Source of the DNA: Paractinoplanes ferrugineus
GTDB taxonomy: Bacteria > Actinomycetota > Actinomycetes > Mycobacteriales > Micromonosporaceae
NCBI RefSeq assembly: GCF_016862195.1
Contig: NZ_BOMM01000021.1
Location: 1 to 37,439, forward strand
Length of the DNA stretch: 37,439 nt
Direction: 5' to 3'
The position numbers and the translations under genes were made by a program. How positions within the stretch are numbered: the first letter of the stretch is position 1; each line of letters starts with the position of its first letter. The notes under the pieces were generated by a model. That model saw nothing but the letters and a program-made list of their open reading frames with translations, was not told where the DNA came from and searched no databases. Of the stretch, positions 16,672 through 23,107 are shown one piece after another.

Positions 16672-17226
16672 ATGGCTACCCGTACACGTCTCACGGCGGA
16701 GGAGCGGCACGCTCAACTCGTGACCGCCGCCGTCACCGCGTTCAGTCTCGGCGGCTACGCGGGGACCACGACCGACCAGGTCGCGCGACTGGCCGGGGTC
16801 TCCCAGCCGTACGTCATCCGGATCTTCCGCACGAAGCAGGAGCTGTTCATCGCGGCGATCAACCACGCCGGCGACCGGATCGAGGCGAAGTTCCGCGAGG
16901 CGGCGGCGAAGGAGCCGACCGTCGCGTCGCTCGGCGATGCGTACGACGAGATGCTGGCCGAGCGGGAGCTGATCGTGCTGCTGCTGCACGGCTTCGCGGC
17001 GGCCGGCACCGACCCGGTGATCGGCGACCCGGTGCGTGCCTGTTTCGGCCGGCTCTACGACACCGTGCGTGAGGTGACCGGGATCAGCTCGACCGAGGCG
17101 CGCGAGTTCTTCTCGATCGGCATGCTGCTCACCTGCCTGGGTGCGATGCGTGTGGTCGGCCCCGACGCGGTGGCCCCGGCCCCCTGGGCCGCGGACCTGC
17201 TGGCCACCTGGGACGCCAAGAACTAG
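16672..17226 (+). CDS. TetR-family repressor of the divergent exporter
   Basis: 184-aa regulator with an N-terminal helix-turn-helix: AEERHAQLVTAAVTAFSLGG, then TTTDQVARLAGVSQPYVIRIFRTKQELF at about residues 30-57. The rest is a variable ligand-binding domain (VIGDPVRACFGRLYDTVREVTG resembles the QacR/YbiH-like dimer region). ATG 16672 is chosen. An in-frame TTG at 16651 lies inside the operator and is unlikely. The gene ends in a 4-nt overlap with the convergent folP-like gene (stop codons at 17223-17226). The target is almost certainly the GTTAT-N6-ATAAC pair upstream. Confidence 0.92.
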   Translation: MATRTRLTAEERHAQLVTAAVTAFSLGGYAGTTTDQVARLAGVSQPYVIRIFRTKQELFIAAINHAGDRIEAKFREAAAKEPTVASLGDAYDEMLAERELIVLLLHGFAAAGTDPVIGDPVRACFGRLYDTVREVTGISSTEAREFFSIGMLLTCLGAMRVVGPDAVAPAPWAADLLATWDAKN

Positions 17227-18086
17227 ATGTTGTGCCTGGTGAAGGCGGGTGGGCGCCAGCCCAGCATGGCCTCGGTCATCCGGACCGCGTCCACCGTCGC
17301 GGCGACGTCGTGGACGCGGACGATCCGGGCGCCCTTCAGGACGCAGAAGACCACCGCGGCGAGGGTGCCGGCGAGGCGGTCGTGTTGTTCGGCGTTCAGC
17401 GTCTCGCCGATGAAATCCTTGTTGCTCACCGCCGCGAGCAGCGGATAGCCGATCTCGGCGAGCTCGTCGAGGCGGCCGGTGATCTCCAGCGTGTGCAGCG
17501 TGTTCTTGTTCAGGTCGTGCCCCGGATCGATGATGATCTGATCCGGTCGCACGCCGCGTGCGAGCGCCAGCCCGACGCGTTCCCGCAGGAAGGCGGCTAC
17601 CTCGGCGGTCGCGTCGGAATATCGCGGGCTCGGCCACTCGGTGCGCGGCGGGGCCAGGCTGTGCGTGATCACCAGCTGGGCGTCGGTGCCCGCCACCGCG
17701 TCGGCCATCGCCGGGTCACGCAGGCCGGACGTGTCGTTGATGACGCCCGCGCCGGCGGCGATCACCTCCCGGGCCACCTCGGGCCGGAACGTGTCCACCG
17801 AGACCACCGCGAAGTCCCGCGCGGCCGTCACTACCGGTAGCACCCGGTCGATCTCCTCGGCCGTCGACACCTCCGGGCCGGGGGCGAACGGGACGCCGCC
17901 GATGTCGATCCAGTCGGCGCCCTCGGCGGCCGCCCGCTTGACCCGCTCGAGGGCGTGCTCCAGGGCGAAGGTGCTGCCCCGGTCGTGGAACGAGTCGGGC
18001 GTACGGTTCACGATCGCCATCACCGCCACCTGCCGTGCGAAGTCGAACCCGCGCCCGCCGATGATCCGTTTTCCCGCGTCGCCCAC
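17223..18086 (-). CDS. folP2: Dihydropteroate synthase homologue, FolP2 type
   Basis: 287-aa TIM-barrel protein of the dihydropteroate synthase (DHPS) family. The pterin-site residues are all present: VNRTPDSFHDRG (27-37), D98 (SVDT), N117 (INDT), D187 (IDPGHD), K223 (SNKD) and R257/H259 (VRVHD). The pABA/pyrophosphate loop, normally GGESTRPGA, reads GGVPFAPGP (63-71). It lacks the Thr-Arg pair that DHPS needs for pABA and sulfonamide binding. This, with IVNRTPDSF and SNKDFIGETL, matches mycobacterial FolP2 rather than FolP1. FolP2 is known to be unable to replace DHPS, so the activity here is probably not folate synthesis. It stands alone, without folK, folB or folE neighbours. Confidence 0.85.
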   Translation of the reverse strand: MGDAGKRIIGGRGFDFARQVAVMAIVNRTPDSFHDRGSTFALEHALERVKRAAAEGADWIDIGGVPFAPGPEVSTAEEIDRVLPVVTAARDFAVVSVDTFRPEVAREVIAAGAGVINDTSGLRDPAMADAVAGTDAQLVITHSLAPPRTEWPSPRYSDATAEVAAFLRERVGLALARGVRPDQIIIDPGHDLNKNTLHTLEITGRLDELAEIGYPLLAAVSNKDFIGETLNAEQHDRLAGTLAAVVFCVLKGARIVRVHDVAATVDAVRMTEAMLGWRPPAFTRHNI

Positions 18087-18151
18087 GATTGGCGAGGGTA
18101 ACAGGCAGTGTTTTCACGGTTCGCCCCGCCGATTGCGGGCATCCGGATCGC

Positions 18152-19090
18152 ATGGAACTTGGATTCAAGCTGGCGGCGGAGGCATTCGGGCCCAAGGAGC
18201 TGATCCGGCAGGCGGTACGCGCCGAGGAGGCCGGATTCGCCTTCGCCGAGATGAGCGATCACTACCATCCGTGGTTGGACGTGCAGGGGCATTCACCGTT
18301 CGTGTGGAGCACTCTCGCGTCCATCGCGTCGAAGACCTCGCGGCTGCGGCTCGCGACCGGCGTCACCTGTCCCACGGTGCGTTACCACCCGGCGATCATC
18401 GCGCAGGCCGCGGCCACCCTGGCGATCATCTCCGATGATCGCTTCACGCTCGGTGTGGGTGCCGGCGAGCGCCTGAACGAGCACGTGGTGGGGCGCGGTT
18501 TCCCGGCCGTACGGGAGCGGCAGGCGCTCCTGGCCGAGGCGCTGGAGATCATCAAACTGCTGTGGCAGGGCGGCTACCAGTCGTACGACGGAAAGTACCT
18601 GAAGCTGGAGGACGCTCGGGTCTTCGATCTCCCCGACAAGCTCCCGGACATCGCGGTGGCCGCCGGTGGGAAGCAGGCCGCGGAGTTGGCGGCTACCCAC
18701 GGTTCCGGTCTTTTCGCCACCGAGCCGCGCGCCGACCTGGTCGCCGCCTTCGAGGGTGCGGGCGGGACCGGGCCGAAGTACGTCGAGATCCCGGTCGCCT
18801 GGGCGCCCTCGTCGGACGAGGCCGTGAAGGCCGCGCACGAGACCACGCGGTGGGCGGTCACCGGCTGGAAGGTCATGTCCGAACTGCCGAACCCGGTGAA
18901 CTTCGAGGCGGCCGGCGCGACGGTGCGCCCCGAGGACATCCGGGACAAGTTCGTCGTCGGGCCTGACCCGCAGCCCTACCTCGAGGCCATCCGCAAGCAC
19001 CAGGAGGCGGGCTTCGACCACATCGTGTTGATGAACGCCGGACCCGACGTGGACGGCTTCCTCGACTTCGCGGCCAAGGAACTTCTGTAA
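18152..19090 (+). CDS. F420-dependent LLM-class oxidoreductase (FGD-like)
   Basis: 312-aa luciferase-like TIM-barrel enzyme that uses coenzyme F420 rather than FMN. The N-terminal FKLAAEAFGPKELIRQAVRAEEAGF, then MSDHYHPWLDVQGHSPF near residues 37-51, then TGVTCPTVRYHPAIIAQAAAT and LGVGAGERLNEHVVG are the diagnostic blocks of the subfamily close to F420-dependent glucose-6-phosphate dehydrogenase. The start is ATG 18152. The frame is open further upstream but gives no family-like residues and no better ribosome site. It is divergent from the folP2-like gene with a 65-bp gap. The substrate could be a sugar phosphate or another alcohol/aldehyde. A hairpin follows the gene. Confidence 0.93.
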   Translation: MELGFKLAAEAFGPKELIRQAVRAEEAGFAFAEMSDHYHPWLDVQGHSPFVWSTLASIASKTSRLRLATGVTCPTVRYHPAIIAQAAATLAIISDDRFTLGVGAGERLNEHVVGRGFPAVRERQALLAEALEIIKLLWQGGYQSYDGKYLKLEDARVFDLPDKLPDIAVAAGGKQAAELAATHGSGLFATEPRADLVAAFEGAGGTGPKYVEIPVAWAPSSDEAVKAAHETTRWAVTGWKVMSELPNPVNFEAAGATVRPEDIRDKFVVGPDPQPYLEAIRKHQEAGFDHIVLMNAGPDVDGFLDFAAKELL

Positions 19091-19097
19091 CTGCCGG

Positions 19098-19127
19098 GTG
19101 CGCGGACCACATCTGTGGCCCGCGCAC
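19098..19127. terminator. Bidirectional hairpin between convergent genes
   Basis: GTGCGCGG...CCGCGCAC (8 bp) is stacked on CCACA-TC-TGTGG, with a single A/C mismatch between the two helices. It is located between the F420 oxidoreductase stop (19090) and the stop of the convergent gene (19138). Confidence 0.7.
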
Positions 19128-19137
19128 TCCGCAACTC

Positions 19138-19761
19138 TCAGTAGAGCTCGGTCAGAACTGTCGCCGGAACGTTCTCGTCCCAGGCGCCGGTGAGATACAA
19201 CGGGCTCTCGGCGGGCTCGTCGGTCAGCACCCGCCGGACCTCCAGGCGTACGCCCTCGGCCACCGTGACCGCCGGGTCGCCCTCCTCGAGCCGGACGAGA
19301 CGCCCGGCCGGCTGGGATTTCATCCCCCAGCCGTTGCCCCGCAACCGCATCATCGGGTCGCGGCGCTCCGGGCCGTCGGCCGTCTCGACGAACTCCTCCG
19401 CCTGCTGCCCGCCGGTGCGGATCACGGCCGTCACCGCTTCGACGAACACCGGATCGATCACCGCGTCGTAGACGTAGCGGGTGCCGAGGACGGAGTGCTC
19501 GGTCGTGCCGACCAGGTGCAGGTCGGCGCCCTCGAGCTCGGCGGCGCGATAGGTGAGCGGCACGTGGACCAGCGGGCCGTGCTCGGCACGCACCACCAGA
19601 AGCTCGATGCCGACCTCGCCCGCCGGGTCGTCCAGGCGGCACGCGCCGATCCGTTGAAGATCCTTCACATCGTCCGCGGGGTACCAGTGACGGGCGGGAA
19701 GCCAGGCCGTGAGCAACTCGAGTTTTGTCGGATTGAGGGTGGCCCGGTGGATAGTCGCCAT
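19138..19761 (-). CDS. Maltokinase N-terminal cap-like protein
   Basis: 207-aa cytoplasmic protein beginning MATIHRATLNPTKLELLTAW, the characteristic start of the free-standing maltokinase N-terminal cap domain family in actinobacteria (often annotated as a 1,4-alpha-glucan branching protein). The following LPARHWYP and a beta-rich block (VGIELLVVRAEHGPLVHVPLTYR, then HSVLGTRYVYDAV) agree with it. In maltokinase (Pep2/Mak) this cap sits on a kinase domain that phosphorylates maltose in the GlgE pathway, but here the kinase domain is absent. No treS, glgE or mak gene is nearby. A role in sugar or glucan sensing is possible but unproven. ATG 19761 is followed upstream by a strong palindrome. 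Confidence 0.85.
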   Translation of the reverse strand: MATIHRATLNPTKLELLTAWLPARHWYPADDVKDLQRIGACRLDDPAGEVGIELLVVRAEHGPLVHVPLTYRAAELEGADLHLVGTTEHSVLGTRYVYDAVIDPVFVEAVTAVIRTGGQQAEEFVETADGPERRDPMMRLRGNGWGMKSQPAGRLVRLEEGDPAVTVAEGVRLEVRRVLTDEPAESPLYLTGAWDENVPATVLTELY

Positions 19762-19777
19762 GGCGGGGACTCTAAGC

Positions 19778-19825
19778 GATCAGCGCGGTACGCGCTGATC
19801 CGACCCGGCGATGTTACCGCTCACA
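19778..19825. promoter_or_regulatory. 23-bp palindrome and LacI-operator-like site
   Basis: GATCAGCGCG-GTA-CGCGCTGATC (19778-19800) is a perfect 10-bp inverted repeat 17 nt upstream of the minus-strand cap-protein ATG. Twelve bases further on, TGTTACCGCTCACA (19812-19825) is a near-perfect inverted repeat of the form recognised by LacI-family repressors (central CG, TGT-N8-ACA). Together they suggest sugar-responsive control of the cap-protein gene and perhaps of the divergent peptidase. No regulator gene is adjacent. Confidence 0.5.
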
Positions 19826-19942
19826 TCTCCTGGTCTTGGCCCTGCGGCCACCCCCGGGCAATGATCAGTTTCGAGGCCGAGACAATGACGTTGCTCGATC
19901 GATGTGCGCCGGCGCCCGGAGTTCTGGGACAGACTGGCTGGC

Positions 19943-22063
19943 ATGTCGTCGACGTACCCGGGTCTTCTGGCCCGCACCCAGCATTTCCGGCTCGGGCGGC
20001 CCCAGCGGGTCACCCTCACCCCGGACGGGCGGCGGGTGCTCTTCCTCCGGTCGCGCGGCGGCGAGGACCCGGTGCGGCGGCTCTGGCAGCTCGACCTCGA
20101 GACCGGGGTGGAACGCCTGCTCGCCGATCCCCGCGCACCGGAATCGGGGGCTGACGCGGCGGGCACGGACGCGGTGGCGGCGCAGGAGCGGACCCGGCGG
20201 GAGCGGACCCGTGACCGCGGCGCGGGCATCTCGGACTACTACTTCGACCAGCACGTCCGGGCCGTCGCCTACACGGTCTCGCAGGAGCTGTACGTGGTCG
20301 ACCCGTGGACCGGGGACGGTGGACGGCTCCCCGCCCGTACCCCGCTGACCGACGCCGTGATCAGCCCGGACGGCACCGCGGTGGCCTATGTGCACGCGGG
20401 GGCGCTGCGGTTGATCGGCGCCGACGGCGACGGCGATCGCGAGCTCGCCGTGCCGGAGGGCCCGGACGTGACCTACGGACTGGCCGAGCACGTGGCCGCC
20501 GAGTCGATGAACCGGATGCGCGGCTACTGGTGGTCGCCCGGGTCCGAGCGGCTGGCGGTGTGCCGGGTCGACAACGGGCCGGTCGCCATCTGGTACCTGA
20601 GCGATCCCACCCAGCCCGACCAGCCACCGGCCGCGCACCGGTATCCCGCGGCCGGCACCGCGAACGCGGTCGTCAGCCTGCACGTCCTCGGCCGGGATGG
20701 CACTCGGGTCGACGTGGACTTCGGGTGGGACGACTACGAATATCTGGTCAAGGTCGAGTGGGATGTACATGGCTTGCTGGCGGTGTTGCAGAACCGTCCG
20801 CAGACAGTTCTACGAACCGTGGCGGTCGACCCCGACACCGGCACGGTGCGGACCGTGGCCGAGAGCCGCGACGCGGCCTGGACCCAGATCGTCCCCGGCG
20901 TGCCGTGCCGCACCGCGTCCGGCGCGCTTGTCGGCACCGCCGACCTCGGCGAGACCCGCAGTCTGACCGTCGACGGCGAGCCGGTCACCCCGGCCGGGCT
21001 CGAAGTCGCCGAGGTGTACGGCTGCGACGGCGAGACGGTGCTGTTCGGGGCGTCCGAGGAACCCACCGAACGGCATGTGTGGACCTGGTCGCCCGAGGCC
21101 GGGATCGCCCGGGTGACAAGCACGCCCGGCCGGCATTCCGGGATCCGGACGGCCGGCACCACGGTGATCCGCAGCGCCACCCTCGACGGTCATGCGATCA
21201 CCGTCTCCGCACGCCCGCGCATCGAGCCGCCGCCGGCCGCGGCCCGCCGGGGGGCGCGGGCGGTGGCGTTCGCCGAGCGTACGGTCAAGGATCTGGCGGT
21301 GGTGTCCCCGGCCGTACCCCAGGTGAAGCTGATGAGGGCCGGCGAGCGTGAGCTTCGGACGGCCGTGTTGTTCCCCGCCGGATGGCGGGGCGAGCGGCTT
21401 CCGGTGCTGATGGATCCCTACGGCGGGCCGGCCGCGCAGCTGGCGGTGGCCGACCGGGACGTCTACTACGAGTCGCAGTGGTTCGCCGACCAGGGATTCG
21501 CCGTGATCGTCGCCGACGGACGCGGGACACCCGGGCGCGGACCGCGCTGGGAGCGGACGATTCATGGGGACCGTTCCACCCTTCTGCTGGAAGACCAGGT
21601 GGAGGCGTTGCAGAAGGTTGCCGCCGAACATCCGGAACTCGACACCACAAGAGTGGGAATCCGGGGCTGGTCGGCCGGCGGTTATCTGGCCGCCCTCGCG
21701 ATCCTCCGCCGGCCGGACGTCTTCCACGCCGGGGTCGCCGGGGCGCCCGTCACCGACCATCGGTTCTACGACACCCACTGGCAGGAGCGGTTCCTCGGTG
21801 ACCCGAACCTCGACCCGGACGCCTACCGGCGGTCGTCGCTGATCGACGACGCCCCGTTGCTCGAACGGCCGCTCATGCTGATCCACGGGTTGCACGACGA
21901 CAACGTCTATCCCGTGCACACCATGCGGCTGTCGGCGGCCCTGCTCGCCGCCGGCCGGCCGCACACCGTGCTGCCGCTGCCCGGCGCCAGCCACATGCCG
22001 CCCTTCGTCGACCTGCTCACGCCCCAGTTGCGCTTCCTCCGTGCGGCGCTGAACATCCACTGA
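19943..22063 (+). CDS. S9 prolyl oligopeptidase-family dipeptidyl peptidase (DPP-IV-like)
   Basis: 706-aa peptidase with an N-terminal eight-bladed propeller (DPPIV_N type, residues about 35-440) gating a C-terminal alpha/beta hydrolase. The nucleophile is in GWSAGGYLAAL with Ser577. The acid is in HGLHDDNVYP (D652/D653) and the base is His684 in PGASHMPPF. MDPYGGPAAQL at about residues 488-498 is the family oxyanion-side motif. It should release dipeptides from N-termini, probably after Pro or Ala. There is no signal peptide, so it is likely cytoplasmic. ATG 19943 gives the family-like N-terminus; a longer in-frame form from 19904 has no support. Confidence 0.94.
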   Translation: MSSTYPGLLARTQHFRLGRPQRVTLTPDGRRVLFLRSRGGEDPVRRLWQLDLETGVERLLADPRAPESGADAAGTDAVAAQERTRRERTRDRGAGISDYYFDQHVRAVAYTVSQELYVVDPWTGDGGRLPARTPLTDAVISPDGTAVAYVHAGALRLIGADGDGDRELAVPEGPDVTYGLAEHVAAESMNRMRGYWWSPGSERLAVCRVDNGPVAIWYLSDPTQPDQPPAAHRYPAAGTANAVVSLHVLGRDGTRVDVDFGWDDYEYLVKVEWDVHGLLAVLQNRPQTVLRTVAVDPDTGTVRTVAESRDAAWTQIVPGVPCRTASGALVGTADLGETRSLTVDGEPVTPAGLEVAEVYGCDGETVLFGASEEPTERHVWTWSPEAGIARVTSTPGRHSGIRTAGTTVIRSATLDGHAITVSARPRIEPPPAAARRGARAVAFAERTVKDLAVVSPAVPQVKLMRAGERELRTAVLFPAGWRGERLPVLMDPYGGPAAQLAVADRDVYYESQWFADQGFAVIVADGRGTPGRGPRWERTIHGDRSTLLLEDQVEALQKVAAEHPELDTTRVGIRGWSAGGYLAALAILRRPDVFHAGVAGAPVTDHRFYDTHWQERFLGDPNLDPDAYRRSSLIDDAPLLERPLMLIHGLHDDNVYPVHTMRLSAALLAAGRPHTVLPLPGASHMPPFVDLLTPQLRFLRAALNIH

Positions 22064-22131
22064 ACGGCGCCGCCAACCCGACTCCACAGTGGATTAACAG
22101 GTCCGGTGGTGAAGAGCTAGCGTCGGCCGGT

Positions 22132-22586
22132 ATGAGCGGGGGGCTTCGGGTGGTGATCGTGTCCGGCAGTGGTGGGGTACTGCTGGACACGCTCGCCCTG
22201 CGCCCCTGGTGGCAGCACCAGGAAACATCGTGGGTCGCCGTGCGGGCGGCCGACACCGAGATCGCTCTGCACGGCCTCCCGGTGACGTGGCTGCCCGACC
22301 CACCCACCTGGCCGCACCTGGTGACCGCGACGTGGCGGGCGTTCCGGCTGCTCGGCCGCCGGCGACCGGACCTGATCGTCTCGGCCGGGCGGCGGCTCAC
22401 CGTGCCGTTCTTCCTGGCCGCCCGCCTGCGCCGGTGTCGACGCTGTGGCTGGAAACCCTGACCCAGACCGGTACGCCGTGCGGAACCGCCCGGCTGAGCG
22501 CCCGGCTCGCCGACATGGTGCTGGTGCAGCGCCCCGAGCGGGTCGCCGCGCACCGCCACGCCGTCCTGGTGGGCGAGCTGTACTGA
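22132..22586 (+). pseudogene. Alg14/PssD-like glycosyltransferase subunit, frameshifted
   Basis: The frame from ATG 22132 gives 109 aa (VVIVSGSGGVLLDTLALRPW, PDLIVSAGRRLTVPFFLAARL), which match the first part of Alg14/PssD-type membrane-associated subunits of UDP-sugar transferases. It then runs into Arg/Cys-rich residues and a stop. The expected second part (STLWLETLTQTGTP, ADMVLVQRPE, VLVGELY) continues in the frame one base earlier from about 22434 to the TGA at 22584-22586. A single-base loss, probably in the G-run at 22434-22436, would explain this; restored, it is a 151-aa protein of normal length. It may be a real mutation, a programmed frameshift or a sequencing error. The stop overlaps the ATG of the Alg13-like partner by one base. 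Confidence 0.82.
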
Positions 22587-23077
22587 TGGCCGCGATCCTG
22601 GTCACCGTCGGGATGGGCCCGTGGTCCTTCGACCGGCTGATCCGGGCGGTCGAACCACTGTGCGCCTACCACGATCTATTCGTGCAGACCGGTGCGTCGG
22701 CGGTGGTGCCGCCGTGCCCGCACGCCCGCTGGATCCCGCTCGACGAGATGCAGTGCCGGCTGTCCGACGCCGCCATCGTCATCACCCACGCCGGCAGCAC
22801 GGTGCGCCTGGTGCAGCGCCTCGGCCGGGTGCCGATCGTGGTGGCCCGGCGGCGCGCGCTCGCGGAGACCGGCTCGGACCGGCAGGAGTCGTTCCTGCGC
22901 GTCGAGGAGCGGGCCGGCCGCGTGCGCGCGGTGTGGGCGGTCGAGACGCTGCCGGCGGCGGTGGCCTCGCACCTGACTCCGGCGGCCCGGAAGCTCGAGC
23001 CCGCACTGCCGCCCGCCGTCTCCGACGAGGAACTGACGTCGATCCTCGAGCGCGTCAGCCGCCGCCTGCTCGGCTGA
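22586..23077 (+). CDS. Alg13/PssE-like glycosyltransferase catalytic subunit
   Basis: 163-aa protein resembling the C-terminal half of family GT28 glycosyltransferases (MurG/Alg13). It opens AAILVTVGMGPWSFDRLIRAV (the VTVGT..PFDRL block) and has SDAAIVITHAGSTVRLVQRLGRVPIVVARR, the nucleotide-sugar binding segment in which HAGS replaces the usual HGGxGS/HAGAGS, near residues 68-97. In Alg13-Alg14 and PssE-PssD the two subunits form one transferase that adds GlcNAc or GlcA to a polyprenyl-linked sugar. ATG 22586 overlaps the partner stop codon (TGATG), showing tight coupling. Without an intact partner it may be inactive. The neighbours give no lipid-linked oligosaccharide pathway. Confidence 0.85.
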   Translation: MAAILVTVGMGPWSFDRLIRAVEPLCAYHDLFVQTGASAVVPPCPHARWIPLDEMQCRLSDAAIVITHAGSTVRLVQRLGRVPIVVARRRALAETGSDRQESFLRVEERAGRVRAVWAVETLPAAVASHLTPAARKLEPALPPAVSDEELTSILERVSRRLLG

Positions 23078-23107
23078 CCCCCGGTTCAGCCGACCCCCGA
23101 GGGGGTC
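23071..23107. terminator. Two adjacent hairpins over convergent stop codons
   Basis: CGGCTGA-N8-TCAGCCG (23071-23092) covers both stop codons of the convergent Alg13-like and cydDC genes. Immediately after it GACCCCC-GA-GGGGGTC (23092-23107) is a perfect 7-bp repeat inside the last cydDC codons. Together they probably stop transcription from both sides. Confidence 0.55.

Noticed and set aside
4502..17226. Biosynthetic gene cluster suggested by exporters and TetR regulators
   Set aside because: No synthase, cyclase or tailoring-enzyme set is present; these are separate small modules.
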